The notes beneath the pieces are model-generated. The model saw nothing but the letters and a program-made list of their open reading frames with translations. It was not told the origin of the DNA and ran no database searches. Position numbers and translations under genes: made by a program. This document shows positions 45,801 to 56,754 of a stretch of DNA of 64,000 nt, one piece after another. The stretch covers positions 1 to 64,000 of the forward strand of contig NZ_VIFM01000015.1 in NCBI RefSeq assembly GCF_006636215.1, read 5' to 3'. The first letter of the stretch is position 1, and each line of letters begins with the position of its first letter. The DNA comes from Myxococcus llanfairpwllgwyngyllgogerychwyrndrobwllllantysiliogogogochensis. Lineage in GTDB: Bacteria; Myxococcota; Myxococcia; Myxococcales; Myxococcaceae.

Positions 45801-46781
45801 CAGTTGCGTCACCTGCTCCGGCGTGGTGGCGCGGGTGGTGTCCAGCAGGCTGTTGAGCTGCGTGCGCTGGGCGTCATCCAGGCGCGGCCCCAGCGCCTGC
45901 TTCATGAACTCCTCGGGCGTGGAGGCCCGGATGTTCGGATGGTCCTTGCCGTACATCTGCTGGAAGGAGCGGGCAATGGACTGACGCTCCGTGGGGCTGG
46001 CGTCGCGCAGCGTGTTGACGATGGCGTCCTTGTCCCCGAAGAAGCCCGTCTGCTCCTGGATGGCCGCCGCGCCCGCGTTGCCCTTGTTGCCGGACAGGAT
46101 GTTGTTGACGCGGGTGAGCTCGTCACCGCTCAGCTCGTCGCGCAGGACCAGGTCCAGGTGCTCCTTGTAGTGCTCCCGGAAGGACTGGCGGATGAGCGCG
46201 ATGTCGCCCGGCGTGCGCTTGTCCAACGTCTTGAAGATGGCGGCCTCGTCCGTGCCCCAGCCGGTGAGGCCGCCCTTCGTCGCGCGGTACAGCTCCGTGG
46301 CGTCCTTGGCCGCCTGCTCGCGGGTGTAGCCCGGCGTGACGCCCGGAGGGCCCGCGGGCGTCTGCCGTTGCGCCGGAACCTGGGTGGTATTGGCCGGAAC
46401 GAAGGAGCTGGCGTTGGTGGCCCGGTTGCCCGCATTGCGGGCCGACGTCGCCGCCTGCTGGGCGAACGTCGTGGCCTGCTTCACGGCCTGCTCCGCGCGG
46501 GTCAGCTCGGCCTTGGGCGCGTTCTTCTTCTTCGCCTCCGCGAGCGCCGCCTGCGCCTGCTTCAGCGCTTCCTGCGCCTGTTTGGCCGCGGCTTCCGCGC
46601 GGGCCTGCGCCTGGGCCGCCTGCGCGGCTTGGGCCCGGGCCGCTTCCGCCGCCGCACGGGCCGCTGCTTCCGCCGCGAGCTGCGCCGCTCGAGCGGCCCG
46701 CTCGGCTTCCGCCGCCGCGCTCGAAGCGCCTGAATCCCCTGTACCCGTGGCTCGAGTGGAACCGCCCTCGTTGACTCGCAT
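42810..46781 (-). CDS. polymorphic-toxin-like protein with annexin-like repeats
   Basis: 1,323 residues; ATG 46781 is preferred (GGAG at 8 nt) over ATG 46817. Domains in order: an Ala-rich helical segment (15-115), probably a coiled coil; then five annexin-like repeats (about 155-230, 240-310, 335-395, 405-460, 475-550). Repeats one and five keep the GTDE calcium-site signature (176-179 and 492-495), while the three between carry GDKD, GADS and GADE variants. A Gly/Ala-rich hydrophobic part follows (about 615-790). The C-terminal 120 residues contain RRIDVLEPGTVRELKNVS, where D1211, E1220 and K1222 fit a PD-(D/E)xK nuclease fold. The order of repeats, hydrophobic pre-toxin and nuclease end is that of a polymorphic toxin or injected effector. 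No signal peptide; the delivery machine is not in the window. Confidence 0.75.
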   Translation of the reverse strand: MRVNEGGSTRATGTGDSGASSAAAEAERAARAAQLAAEAAARAAAEAARAQAAQAAQAQARAEAAAKQAQEALKQAQAALAEAKKKNAPKAELTRAEQAVKQATTFAQQAATSARNAGNRATNASSFVPANTTQVPAQRQTPAGPPGVTPGYTREQAAKDATELYRATKGGLTGWGTDEAAIFKTLDKRTPGDIALIRQSFREHYKEHLDLVLRDELSGDELTRVNNILSGNKGNAGAAAIQEQTGFFGDKDAIVNTLRDASPTERQSIARSFQQMYGKDHPNIRASTPEEFMKQALGPRLDDAQRTQLNSLLDTTRATTPEQVTQLEAGAARSKVHDALQGFFGADSDKVFDTLKNLPPEQKKVLLADAALQAELQKKLSKEDYTRARGLMEDNPAAASAAQINSATQGWFGADESAILDVLKNTKPEDMSALKAEFQKQTGRSLESEVRGWGGADTQVGLRYLNPPAADDKLGQAQAAAEQLHRAMDGVGTDEAALREVLGNKSKAQINDITAAYRDLYKRDLRSDLTSELGGRDKFEIVDQMYDLGAIDPKAPDAAKQQVDRLRAQQQFEQSGGLGIIDTIQNVTKGESDSERLERNLTAAETAIATGDTSAAQRRTTYATDDVKDLQETKDSTADMAATAAVAVVTTAAVVATGGAATPLAIAGYAALGATTRVATQAYFKGDSLGMDGVAQQAVVGAVEGGTAVIPLPKGLGGAGATAATETVEQVAKQTVGQRLRSTAIQGAWEGGVGGALGGATDQSLQSETWKNGLLPGLQQVGQRAVVDGTVGTVFGAGGGVAMDGVMQGAARLTAPREVPVLTNPALDGGTVHVRYGDGRVRIEAGPDATPAQIQAHMETARTLQKYEGPLGQVRQLKDRVNQALTGQPGYGTQGFESQLEVKKLNAIIKDLEGVQQRIDTRLQKLNGSGEVPTAAQREVMEREIADLRAQLDTHAAQVGSLAPARGYVAAEQLSKGKTEALNRGYPTTEAEGLPKDHFWVENENGQLYLQRNSVESGPRKLYEPSGKEAEGIFGEFTDAPTGYIEPKFPANVTRQEAFDALGGNNPKSPFGAWVKSLEAEGLIKDKQELVNLLRESPGGLSFGTVRHELKDKYTDQLLTRMTDPARLRATPAYAEALKVTKSPEQALVAASHTEMLRITRELGPADKGALAQRWYQSTFESTRHGATEVTVSKQAAADLGVSFTANRRIDVLEPGTVRELKNVSTKFGEREQEQLMDLVKLYGKTLDGTDTPIEQVVETFVDPRGVVANSKFLHDMFDGSGGQYLKVEVFKADGTSLMIDANNRGILNQSQAELEKTLGITR

Positions 46782-46945
46782 GCCCCCGACTCCGCGAAAG
46801 TCCGCCACGGCGGACATGGACCTACACGAGTCCAGCCCGCAATGCGGGTCCACTCGTCACTCGAAAGAGATTATCCGAGATTCGATGCGAGGAGTTGTGT
46901 GAGGCAGGAAGGCGGGTCGCCAAAGCAAGACGTCCCACGTTCCCT

Positions 46946-47842
46946 TCAGCGGTCCTTCTCCTCCAGGCGCACCTTCACGTCGGTGATGACCTTGAGTCGA
47001 CGGGGCGGGTCTTCCTTCTCCGAGGACAGGTCTGCCTGGACGCGCATTTCCATCTCACTGCTTGCGGGCCAGAGTCTGTCCAAGCGGAAGACGGTCTCCC
47101 CCTTGGTCTGTGAGCGGATCATCATCCGCTCGGAGCTGTCCGAGCGCGTCTGGTATTCGGCCGGCACGGGCTGGTTCTTCGACGTCTGCTGGATGAGGAA
47201 GCGCGTCCCCGCCCGGCTTCCCTCCAATGAAAAGAGTTCGAAGCTGCCGGTGCCCTGCGTCCCCACGGGGCCGCTGCCATACAGCGGCTGATCCCACCGC
47301 GCGCCCAGGCCAATGGCTTCCTGGGGAAAGGGGTTGCCCACGAACTGGAGCGCCTTGGCCAGGTCTTGCAGCTCCCTGCGGCGCTGGGGCTCCAGGTGGG
47401 CGGGCAGCTTCAGGTCCAGGGTGTTGCCCCGCCATCCGGACAGGCCCGCACCGGTGAGGCCCGGGAGGAACGCCAGGCTCTTGCGGACTTCATCCACGTG
47501 CTGCTCGGACGTGCCGGGGTGGACGAGCAGGTCCACCGCGTCGAGCGTGAAGTCATAGCGCGTGTCCCCCTCCGGGGAGACCGACTGGACGTGGATGATG
47601 AAGGTCATCCGCGTGGAGGGCGCTGGCGGCGCGCGCCGCGTCGTGCCGCCCGTCTCCACCGTGACGGACGAGGCGTGGATGGCGGAGACGACCTGCTTCG
47701 ACCCGGGTGCGGGCTTGAGAAGCAACTGCCTGCGCGGCTCACGGCCCTGCGTGACGAGGAGCATGGCCGTGACGCTAGCCCGGCCTCTTCGCCCGAGCCA
47801 AGCCGACGCGAGCGCAATAACAAGCAACAATTCCACGAACAC
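46946..47842 (-). CDS. uncharacterised exported or membrane-tethered protein
   Basis: 298 residues from GTG 47842 with GGGGGA at 6-nt spacing. A short N-terminal hydrophobic stretch (FVELLLVIALASAWL) is a likely membrane anchor or signal. The rest is beta-rich and repetitive in style: TFIIHVQSVSPEGDTRYDFTL, then DKVR-like helices, then GTGSFELFSLEGSRAGTRFL and MEMRVQADLSSEKEDP. This layout resembles DUF6263-like periplasmic proteins, but I hold that loosely. It lies divergent from the geosmin synthase gene, sharing the AT-rich intergenic region, and downstream of nothing on its own strand except the toxin-like gene 164 nt further on. Confidence 0.65.
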   Translation of the reverse strand: MFVELLLVIALASAWLGRRGRASVTAMLLVTQGREPRRQLLLKPAPGSKQVVSAIHASSVTVETGGTTRRAPPAPSTRMTFIIHVQSVSPEGDTRYDFTLDAVDLLVHPGTSEQHVDEVRKSLAFLPGLTGAGLSGWRGNTLDLKLPAHLEPQRRRELQDLAKALQFVGNPFPQEAIGLGARWDQPLYGSGPVGTQGTGSFELFSLEGSRAGTRFLIQQTSKNQPVPAEYQTRSDSSERMMIRSQTKGETVFRLDRLWPASSEMEMRVQADLSSEKEDPPRRLKVITDVKVRLEEKDR

Positions 47843-50310
<2,468 letters not shown>

Positions 50311-50369
50311 CTCATTCGTAATCCCAACCTTTTCCCAGTCTCCCCACCTCTGAAAGACAAGGTGCCCTC

Positions 50370-51779
50370 ATGGCGAACTCGATGAAGCCCGGCAACGAAG
50401 CAGAGAACCAGCTGTTGAGCCTCGGGACGGCGGCGGCGCGGCAGCTCGCGACGACGACCAAGTCCGTTCCGCAGATGCAGGGCATCTCCTCCCGGTGGCT
50501 GCTCAAGCTGCTGCCGTGGGTGCAGGTGTCCGGTGGCGTGTACCGCGTCAACCGCCGCATGACGTACGCGGTGGGCGACGGCCGCGTGACGTTCACCACG
50601 GCCGGCGCCAAGGTCCAGGTCATCCCCCAGGAGCTGTGTGAGCTGCCCCTGCTGCGCGGGTTCGACGACGTGGAAGTGCTGCAGGCCCTGGCCAACCGCT
50701 TCGAGCAGAAGGAGTTCAAGGCGGGCGAGGTCATCACCGCCAAGGGCCAGGAGGCGGACTCCATCTGCCTCATCGCCCACGGCAAGGTGAACCAGATTGG
50801 CGCCGGCAAGTACGGCGACGAGACGGTGATTGGCGTGCTCGCCGACGGCGACCACTACAGCTTCCAGGCGCTGCTGGAGTCGCAGGACTTCTGGACCTTC
50901 ACGGCGAAGGCCGTCACGGCGTGCACCGTGCTGATGCTCCAGCAGTCCGCGTTCGAGGCGGTGGTCGCCCAGGCGCCCTCGCTCCAGAAGCACATCGAGC
51001 AGTTCAAGGCGCGCTCGAAGAAGAAGCAGGACACGTCGGGCCAGGCCGCCATCGAGCTGGCCGCGGGCCACACGGGCGAGCCGGTGCTGCCGGGCACGTA
51101 CGTGGACTACGAGACGTCGCCGCGCGAGTACGAGCTGAGCGTCGCGCAGACGGTGCTCCAGATTCACAGCCGCGTCGCGGACCTCTTCAACGAGCCGATG
51201 AACCAGACGGAGCAGCAGCTGCGTCTGACGGTGGAGGCCCTGAAGGAGCGCAAGGAGCACGAGCTCATCAACAACCGCGACTTCGGCCTGCTGCACAACG
51301 CCGACCTGAAGCAGCGCATCCACACCCGCTCCGGCCCTCCGACGCCGGACGACATGGACGAGCTGCTCTCCACCGTGTGGAAGGACCCGTCCTTCTTCCT
51401 GGCGCACCCGCGCGCCATCGCCGCCTTCGGCCAGGAGTGCAACCGCCGGGGCATCTACCCCACGAGCGTGGAGCTCAACGGCAACATGGTGCCCGCCTGG
51501 CGCGGCATCCCCATCTTCCCGTGCAACAAGATTCCCGTCTCCGACTCCCGCACCAGCTCCATCCTGCTGATGCGCGCGGGTGAGAAGAACCAGGGCGTCG
51601 TCGGTCTGCACCAGGCCGGCATCCCGGACGAAATCGAGCCCAGCCTCTCTGTCCGCTTCATGGGCATCAACGAGAAGGCCATCATCAACTACCTGGTCAG
51701 CGCGTACTTCTCCGCCGCCGTCCTCATCCCGGACGCGCTGGGCATCCTGGAGAGCGTCGAGATTGGCCGCTCGGAGTAA
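50370..51779 (+). CDS. family 2B encapsulin shell protein with cyclic-nucleotide-binding-like insert (first copy)
   Basis: 469 residues; ATG 50370. The HK97-like shell fold is split by an inserted cNMP-binding-like domain (about 95-215), which defines family 2B. N-terminal shell segment: [20 protein letters not shown] (25-44). The insert has the beta-roll pattern [20 protein letters not shown], but its phosphate-binding cassette ([14 protein letters not shown], 161-174) lacks the Gly-Glu and Arg that hold cAMP. The C-terminal shell part includes [40 protein letters not shown] and [20 protein letters not shown]. Such shells assemble into protein compartments of roughly 25 nm and often package terpene cyclases or other enzymes. 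It lies 59 nt behind the geosmin synthase and 15 nt before its paralogue, so one operon is likely. Confidence 0.9.
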   Translation: MANSMKPGNEAENQLLSLGTAAARQLATTTKSVPQMQGISSRWLLKLLPWVQVSGGVYRVNRRMTYAVGDGRVTFTTAGAKVQVIPQELCELPLLRGFDDVEVLQALANRFEQKEFKAGEVITAKGQEADSICLIAHGKVNQIGAGKYGDETVIGVLADGDHYSFQALLESQDFWTFTAKAVTACTVLMLQQSAFEAVVAQAPSLQKHIEQFKARSKKKQDTSGQAAIELAAGHTGEPVLPGTYVDYETSPREYELSVAQTVLQIHSRVADLFNEPMNQTEQQLRLTVEALKERKEHELINNRDFGLLHNADLKQRIHTRSGPPTPDDMDELLSTVWKDPSFFLAHPRAIAAFGQECNRRGIYPTSVELNGNMVPAWRGIPIFPCNKIPVSDSRTSSILLMRAGEKNQGVVGLHQAGIPDEIEPSLSVRFMGINEKAIINYLVSAYFSAAVLIPDALGILESVEIGRSE

Positions 51780-51794
51780 CGAAAGCCCGACGCC

Positions 51795-53198
51795 ATGACG
51801 AACCCAAACAATCCAGGCGGCGGAATGGACTCGCAGTTGACGAGCTTGAGCACGGCGGGTGCTCGGCAGCTCGCGACGACGACCAAGACCGTACCGCAGA
51901 TGCAGGGCATCACCCCCCGGTGGCTGTTGCGCATGCTGCCGTGGGTGGAGGTGACGGGCGGCACGTACCGCGTCAACCGTCGCCTGAGCTACTCGGTGGG
52001 AGACGACCGGCTCAACTTCGGCAACGTGGGCGCCCGGGTGGAAGTGCCCGCCCAGGAGCTGCACAAGCTGCCGCTGCTGCGCGGCTTCGAGGGTGACAGC
52101 GCGGTGTTCCAGGCCCTGGCGAGCCGCTTCGTCCAGAAGGAGTACAAGGCCGGCGAGTCCATCGTCGAGGCGGGGACTCCCGCCGAGCACGTGTTCCTGT
52201 TGGCCCACGGCAAGGCGAAGAAGCTGGGCAAGGGCAAGTACGGGGACGAGCTGGTGCTGGACGTGCTCGCGGACGGCGACCACTTCGGTGACCAGGCGGT
52301 GGTGGAGTCGAACGACCAGTGGAGCTTCAGCGTCAAGGCGACCACGGCCTGCACGGTGCTGGCGCTGCCGCAGCAGGTGTTCGAGGACCTCATCAAGCAG
52401 TCCCCTGCCCTGCAGGCACACGTCGCGCGGTACAAGGAGCGCCTGAAGAAGCCCCAGGACAAGATGGGGCAGGCGGCGATTCCGATGGCCGCGGGTCACT
52501 CCGGTGAGCCGTCACTGCACGGCGGCTACGTGGACTACGAGCTGGCTCCGCGCGAGTACGAGCTGAGCGTGGCGCAGACGGTGCTCCGCGTGCACACCCG
52601 TGTCGCGGACCTGTTCAACGGGCCGATGAACCAGACGGAGCAGCAGCTCCGGCTGACGATTGAGGCGCTGAAGGAGCGGCAGGAGCACGAGCTCATCAAC
52701 AACCGTGACTTCGGTCTGCTCCACAACGCGGACCTGAAGCAGCGCATCCACACGCGCTCCGGCCCTCCGACGCCGGACGACATGGACGAGCTGCTCAGCC
52801 GGCGCCGCAAGTCACGTTTCTTCCTGGCGCACCCGCGCACCATCGCCGCGTTTGGCCGGGAGTGCACCCGTCGCGGGCTGTACCCGACGGTGGTGGACGT
52901 GCAGGGCACCAAGGCGATGGCGTGGCGCGGCGTTCCCATCCTGCCGTGCGACAAGATTCCCATCACCGAGCAGCGCACCAGCTCCATCATCGTGATGCGC
53001 ACCGGTGAGTCGGACCAGGGCGTCATCGGCCTGCACCGCACGGGGCTCCAGGACGAAGTCGAGCCGGGCCTGTCCGTGCGCCGCATGGACATCAGCGAGA
53101 AGGCCATCTCGTCCTATCTCGTCAGCACGTACTTCTCCGCGGCGCTCCTGATTCCGGATGCGCTCGGAGTGCTCGAGAACGTCGAGCTGGGCGGCTGA
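51795..53198 (+). CDS. family 2B encapsulin shell protein with cyclic-nucleotide-binding-like insert (second copy)
   Basis: 467 residues; ATG 51795, with only a weak ribosome site, so translation may depend on the upstream gene. It is a clear paralogue of the preceding shell protein: the same [16 protein letters not shown] block (24-39), inserted cNMP-like domain (about 96-215) and C-terminal shell segments ([20 protein letters not shown] shared exactly). The insert is more canonical in part ([15 protein letters not shown], with FG kept) but still lacks the ligand-binding Glu and Arg. The most divergent parts are the insert, the N-terminal 20 residues and a two-residue change near SRRRKSRFF. 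Two different but related shell proteins suggest a mixed shell, as reported for two-component family 2B encapsulins. A stem-loop follows. Confidence 0.9.
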   Translation: MTNPNNPGGGMDSQLTSLSTAGARQLATTTKTVPQMQGITPRWLLRMLPWVEVTGGTYRVNRRLSYSVGDDRLNFGNVGARVEVPAQELHKLPLLRGFEGDSAVFQALASRFVQKEYKAGESIVEAGTPAEHVFLLAHGKAKKLGKGKYGDELVLDVLADGDHFGDQAVVESNDQWSFSVKATTACTVLALPQQVFEDLIKQSPALQAHVARYKERLKKPQDKMGQAAIPMAAGHSGEPSLHGGYVDYELAPREYELSVAQTVLRVHTRVADLFNGPMNQTEQQLRLTIEALKERQEHELINNRDFGLLHNADLKQRIHTRSGPPTPDDMDELLSRRRKSRFFLAHPRTIAAFGRECTRRGLYPTVVDVQGTKAMAWRGVPILPCDKIPITEQRTSSIIVMRTGESDQGVIGLHRTGLQDEVEPGLSVRRMDISEKAISSYLVSTYFSAALLIPDALGVLENVELGG

Positions 53199-53211
53199 GG
53201 TTTCGCCACGG

Positions 53212-53238
53212 GAGCGGGCTCGCAGGTGGAGCCCGCTC
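53212..53238 (+). terminator. stem-loop after the encapsulin operon
   Basis: A 10-bp perfect stem (GAGCGGGCTC / GAGCCCGCTC) with a GCAGGTG loop starts 14 nt after the second shell gene. No T-tract follows, so it may work with Rho or be weak. Confidence 0.55.
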
Positions 53239-53519
53239 TCGGCAACACGGGGCGTGTCCGGAGTGTCCCGGGATGGGTCCAGGCAGACCAGGAGCCGGCC
53301 TGTCCCGAGTCATGGCTGTCCATTCCGGGCTGACGTGTCACGCGGCTTCGCTGACGTGTCCGTGACGCGTCCGTTTTGACTGTCTTCGATTGTTGGCGTG
53401 AGGAACATCGCTCCGCCCTGCTCTTGGACAAGTCCATCCCTGTCACGGGTCCAGCGCTTGCAGATCACCGCCCCGCGTGCGGCGTGGCCCTGGCTCGCCG
53501 CCGCAGGGAGAGTGACTCC
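53239..53519. other. gap between encapsulin and lipase units
   Basis: About 280 nt without a supported gene. It contains a local direct repeat of GACGTGTC/TGACGTGTC around 53330-53360 (TGACGTGTCACGCGG and CTGACGTGTCCGTGACGCG), which could be a regulator-binding region for the lipase unit; there is no further evidence. Confidence 0.35.
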
Positions 53520-53645
53520 ATGACGCAGCCCCACTTCATTCCGCTTCACACCGCCACGCACGCGCTGGCGCGCTCCGTGACGCGGCTTTGCCGTCGCCAT
53601 CATCCCGAGGACCTTCGCGCTCCCACCCCGGAGGCGACGCGATGA
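53520..53645 (+). CDS. possible 41-residue leader ORF coupled to the lipase gene
   Basis: ATG 53520 has AGGGAGAG at about 7-nt spacing, and the stop overlaps the lipase start as ATGA. The peptide is His- and Arg-rich (MTQPHFIPLHTATHALARS, then RRHHPEDLRAPTPEATR) without signal or membrane segment and matches nothing I know. A good ribosome site and exact overlap favour translation. The lipase has its own GGAGG inside this frame, so the overlap may be accidental. Confidence 0.4.
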   Translation: MTQPHFIPLHTATHALARSVTRLCRRHHPEDLRAPTPEATR

Positions 53646-55357
53646 GCCCCGCACATGGCCCACGTGGAGTCCTCCTCGCCGCGCTCCTGCTCGTGGGCAC
53701 GACGGCCTCGGCGCAGGTGACCTTCGACTGTCAGACGATTCAAGAGCGCGCTCCCGCCACCGGCCTCGGCGCCAATCCGAAGGCCGTGGCCTCCGTGCCG
53801 CTCGCCAGACAGCAACAGGGCTACGTCCGCGTGGGCGGCGGGTGCGAGGTGTCGCGCTTCGGCTACGACTCCGCGCACGCCGAGGTCATGGTGCAGAACG
53901 CTCCCGACGGGGACTTCGGCTGGCGGTGCAAGGGCGCCGACCCCGCGCTCGTCATCAATCCCGCGTGGGCCAAGGCCTCCGTCACCTTCTGCAAGGCCAG
54001 CGCGCCCAACGTCAGCAGCCTGCGCTTGCAGTGCAAGACGCTCAGCTCGAAGACGGGCCCCTCGCGCAACCCGCTCGCGGAGGTGTCCCTCACCCCCCAG
54101 CTCGCCACCGAGGGTTATGTCGTCGTCTCCGGCGGCTGTGACTCCTCCCACGCGCTGAACGGCTCCATCCACGCGGAGAACGTCGTCGTCTCCAAGCCCA
54201 CGGCGAACGGCAAGGGCTGGCGCTGTCAGGCCGCGGACCCGCCGAACCATCCACAGGACGCCACCGTCACCGCGTCACTCGTCGCGTGTCAGCTCGCGGT
54301 GGACCCCGCGCAGGCGGCCCTCCTCATCCCGAAGCCCGCGCTGCGCTGCGCGGTGAGCCATGGCGTGAAGACCACGGGCATGGCCTATCCCCGCGCCCTC
54401 GCCGCCGCCACGGGCAAGGTCATCAGTGGTGGCTGCGACCTCTCCTATGCCGGCAATGGCTCCGTGCATGCACAGTTCATGGTGCAGCACGGTCCCCAGG
54501 CGGACGGCGCCTGGTCCTGCTGGGGCGCGGACCCGCCGCTCATCAGCAACCCGGGCAGCGCACAGGCCAGCGTGCTGAGCTGCGGCATCACCACCGTCCC
54601 CGCCACCACACCGCTTCCCGCGCCAACGCCGACTCCCTCGCCCACTCCGACGGCGCGCAAGAATCCGGTCGTCATCGTCGGCGGCACCCTGGCGAGCGAA
54701 ATCCTGTACTGGACGCTGGAGAGCCGGTTGGACAGGGATGGCTACCAGCGCTTCTTCTTCGAGCTGCCCAGCGGCGGCTTGATTGACCTGCATGAGAGCG
54801 CGCGACAGCTCAAGTTCAAGGTGGCGGACGTGCTGCTCCAGACGGGCGCGAGCAAGGTCCATTTGATTGGCCACAGCCAGGGTGGCGCGGTGGCCCGCGC
54901 GTACGTGCGTGACTTCGGCAATGCGTCGGTGGAGAGCATCATCAGCCTGGGCACGCCCCACAAGGGCACCGACGACGACCCGCTGCTCGCCCTGGTGGCG
55001 CGCCTGTTGTTCAACTGCACCGGCACCGCGGCGGACCCGCTGCCCTGCAAGCAGATGAAGGCGGGCTCGGCGTTCATCGCGGAGATCAACACGCGCCCAC
55101 CGAACGACCCCGTCTACTACACCAACATCAACACCCTGCATGACGTGTTCACCAAGGCGAACTCGAACGGGAAGATGGACAACTGTGACCGGACGAGCCC
55201 GTCGGGCGAGGCGCTGCAGTGCAACGTGACGGTGCAGGACTTCTGCAAGGACAACCTCGTCGAGCACGTCGGACTCGCGTCGAACGGAGTGGTCTACAGC
55301 GGCATCCGACAGGCGCTGGAGCATCGGAAGATAGCGCTCAACTGCACGGAGCTCTGA
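53642..55357 (+). CDS. secreted triacylglycerol-lipase-like esterase with N-terminal repeats
   Basis: 571 residues; ATG 53642 with GGAGG at 7-nt spacing. A signal peptide ends at ASA (about residue 21). Three related repeats of about 100 residues follow, each with GGC, an S(I/V)HA or AHAE segment and GW(R/S)C-x-(A/G)-x-DP, probably disulfide-stabilised beta domains. A Thr/Pro hinge (TTPLPAPTPTPSPTPT) leads to an alpha/beta-hydrolase domain: NPVVIVGGTLASE, the nucleophile elbow GHSQGGAVARAY with the catalytic Ser, and a late LVEHVGL that probably holds the catalytic His. This C-terminal part fits lipase class 2/EstA-type enzymes that cut ester bonds of lipids outside the cell. The repeats may bind substrate or the surface. 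Confidence 0.88.
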   Translation: MSPAHGPRGVLLAALLLVGTTASAQVTFDCQTIQERAPATGLGANPKAVASVPLARQQQGYVRVGGGCEVSRFGYDSAHAEVMVQNAPDGDFGWRCKGADPALVINPAWAKASVTFCKASAPNVSSLRLQCKTLSSKTGPSRNPLAEVSLTPQLATEGYVVVSGGCDSSHALNGSIHAENVVVSKPTANGKGWRCQAADPPNHPQDATVTASLVACQLAVDPAQAALLIPKPALRCAVSHGVKTTGMAYPRALAAATGKVISGGCDLSYAGNGSVHAQFMVQHGPQADGAWSCWGADPPLISNPGSAQASVLSCGITTVPATTPLPAPTPTPSPTPTARKNPVVIVGGTLASEILYWTLESRLDRDGYQRFFFELPSGGLIDLHESARQLKFKVADVLLQTGASKVHLIGHSQGGAVARAYVRDFGNASVESIISLGTPHKGTDDDPLLALVARLLFNCTGTAADPLPCKQMKAGSAFIAEINTRPPNDPVYYTNINTLHDVFTKANSNGKMDNCDRTSPSGEALQCNVTVQDFCKDNLVEHVGLASNGVVYSGIRQALEHRKIALNCTEL

Positions 55358-55380
55358 GGCTCGCCGTCGTAATTCCATCC

Positions 55381-55417
55381 GCCGCCCGCCCGTGGGAGGT
55401 GCCCGCGCGCGGGCGGC
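55381..55417. terminator. stem-loop between convergent lipase and SRPBCC genes
   Basis: GCCGCCCGC (55381-55389) pairs perfectly with GCGGGCGGC (55409-55417). It lies in the 81-nt gap between two converging genes and could stop transcription from both sides; it has no T-tract and a long 19-nt loop. Confidence 0.45.
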
Positions 55418-55438
55418 GTTCGAGGTTCGCCGACGGAC

Positions 55439-56323
55439 TCAGCTCGCGTCGGTGGCCACCTTGCCGAGGTGGCGCAGGAACCCGGCCCAGCCCTGCTGGT
55501 AGTCGCTGCGGTCGACCGGCAGCTCGAAGCGGTCGTGGATGACGGTGACGCGCGTGTGGCGCCCTTCCGCGAGGGGCTCCAGCAGCCACGTCACGCGCGT
55601 CATCGGCTTGTCCGGCTCACCCCGCCAGTCGGTCCAATCGGTGACCAGGCGCTCGTTCTCGACCTTCTCGAGGATGCGGGTGGGGCCGCCCGCCACGGAC
55701 CTGCCCTCGCAGGTGTAGTTCCATCCGTAGGAAATCTCACCGCGCTCCGCGTCGACGCGGGCGGCGCCAAAGAGCCAGCGGTTCATCAGCTCGGGGACGA
55801 GCAGGGCGCGGTACACCTTCGCGGGCGGCGCGGCGATTTCAATCGATGCGCGCACCTCGGGGGCATTGCTGCTGAAGTCGGGCAGCGTGAGCTGGATGCC
55901 CTCGCGAAGGTGGTCCTTGAGGTTCCCGGTGTGGATGCGCCACAGGTCGTCAATCACGTGACGCGGCTGGCGAAACGGCAGCTGCCCTCGCACGGCGTGG
56001 CGAATCACCAGTGAACACGCGTCCGGGCCCTCTCCTGACTGGAGCGTATAGTTCACCTCGGTCGGGACGCCTTGAATCGTCCAGCTGAACCTGAGTTCGC
56101 GGCCGGGCTCGAGCGCCGTCAGGACCTGGTCGCGGCCAGGCTCGCGGGGCGCGCCGAGGGTGGCCTTGCCCCAGAAGCGGTAGGCCCCACCGACGCGCGG
56201 CTCGACCTCGGCGTGCTCGGCGAACCAGTGACGCAGCTCGGCCGGGTCGGTCAGTGCGCGGTAGACCCGCTCGGGTGGAGCCGGCAGCTTGAAGGTGAAC
56301 TCGTGCTCGAACGACGGGCTCAT
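55439..56323 (-). CDS. double-domain AHSA1/SRPBCC protein
   Basis: 294 residues; ATG 56323 has GAGGAG at 7-nt spacing and overlaps the ArsR stop as ATGA. Two AHSA1-type SRPBCC domains are joined: the first (1-150) with LPAPPERVYRALTDPAELRH, then the second (about 155-290) with IEIAAPPAKVYRALLVPELM. Each has the helix-grip pattern and the WxF or DW core strands. Single-domain relatives are often encoded next to an ArsR repressor, as here; they bind small hydrophobic ligands. A tandem fusion in one chain is less common. The ligand and reaction are unknown. Confidence 0.9.
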   Translation of the reverse strand: MSPSFEHEFTFKLPAPPERVYRALTDPAELRHWFAEHAEVEPRVGGAYRFWGKATLGAPREPGRDQVLTALEPGRELRFSWTIQGVPTEVNYTLQSGEGPDACSLVIRHAVRGQLPFRQPRHVIDDLWRIHTGNLKDHLREGIQLTLPDFSSNAPEVRASIEIAAPPAKVYRALLVPELMNRWLFGAARVDAERGEISYGWNYTCEGRSVAGGPTRILEKVENERLVTDWTDWRGEPDKPMTRVTWLLEPLAEGRHTRVTVIHDRFELPVDRSDYQQGWAGFLRHLGKVATDAS

Positions 56324-56754
56324 CGGGGTCTCCTCTTCAGGGAACGTGGGGCGCGACGCACCGGGACCTGGGGTGGGCCTGGAGCGTCGTCGTCGGGCAT
56401 CGACTCGATGAATTGCTTCAGGTCATGGAGCCGCGCGGGCCAGAACACGCGGTAGTCATCGAGCCAATCGCTGATGAGCCGCAGGCGCAGCGGCTCCAGC
56501 GTGTAGACGCGCTCGCGTCCCCGGCGCTCCTCGCGGACCATCTCCGCCTGGCGCAGCACGCGCAGGTGGCGCGACACCGCGGGCCGGGTCATCGCGAAGC
56601 CCGTGGCGAGGCTCCCCGCGGTCGCTTCGGAGCCTCGGAGCCGGGCCAGCAGCGCCCGCCGGGTGCTGTCGGCGAGCGCGAAGAACACCGCGTCGAGCGT
56701 CGAGGACGGCCCCGAAGACGTGGGCAGGTGGGCGTGGGCGGAGCGAGGACTCAT
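56320..56754 (-). CDS. ArsR-family transcriptional regulator
   Basis: 144 residues; ATG 56754. The winged-helix domain (about 18-100) is clear: LDAVFFALADSTRRALLARL, the recognition helix region TRPAVSRHLRVLRQAEMV and the wing EERRGRERVYTLEPLRL. The protein lacks the metal-binding Cys pair (ELCVCDL) of ArsR/SmtB metal sensors, so it is of the non-metal group that pairs with SRPBCC proteins. It is cotranscribed with the SRPBCC gene and probably represses its own operon. An inverted repeat covering its start codon (56753-56776) is a natural operator candidate. Confidence 0.9.
   Translation of the reverse strand: MSPRSAHAHLPTSSGPSSTLDAVFFALADSTRRALLARLRGSEATAGSLATGFAMTRPAVSRHLRVLRQAEMVREERRGRERVYTLEPLRLRLISDWLDDYRVFWPARLHDLKQFIESMPDDDAPGPPQVPVRRAPRSLKRRPR

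Noticed and set aside
43917..46733. A 938-codon open frame antisense to the annexin-repeat toxin gene, and similar long antisense frames at 23403-26324 (minus) and 35530-37884 (plus)
   Set aside because: They are by-products of extreme third-position GC. Their products are Arg/His/Leu/Gly-rich with no domain pattern, while the opposite strand encodes recognisable proteins.
53199..53238. Encapsulin downstream stem-loop as a classical intrinsic terminator
   Set aside because: No T-tract follows the stem, so it is kept only as a moderate-confidence stem-loop.
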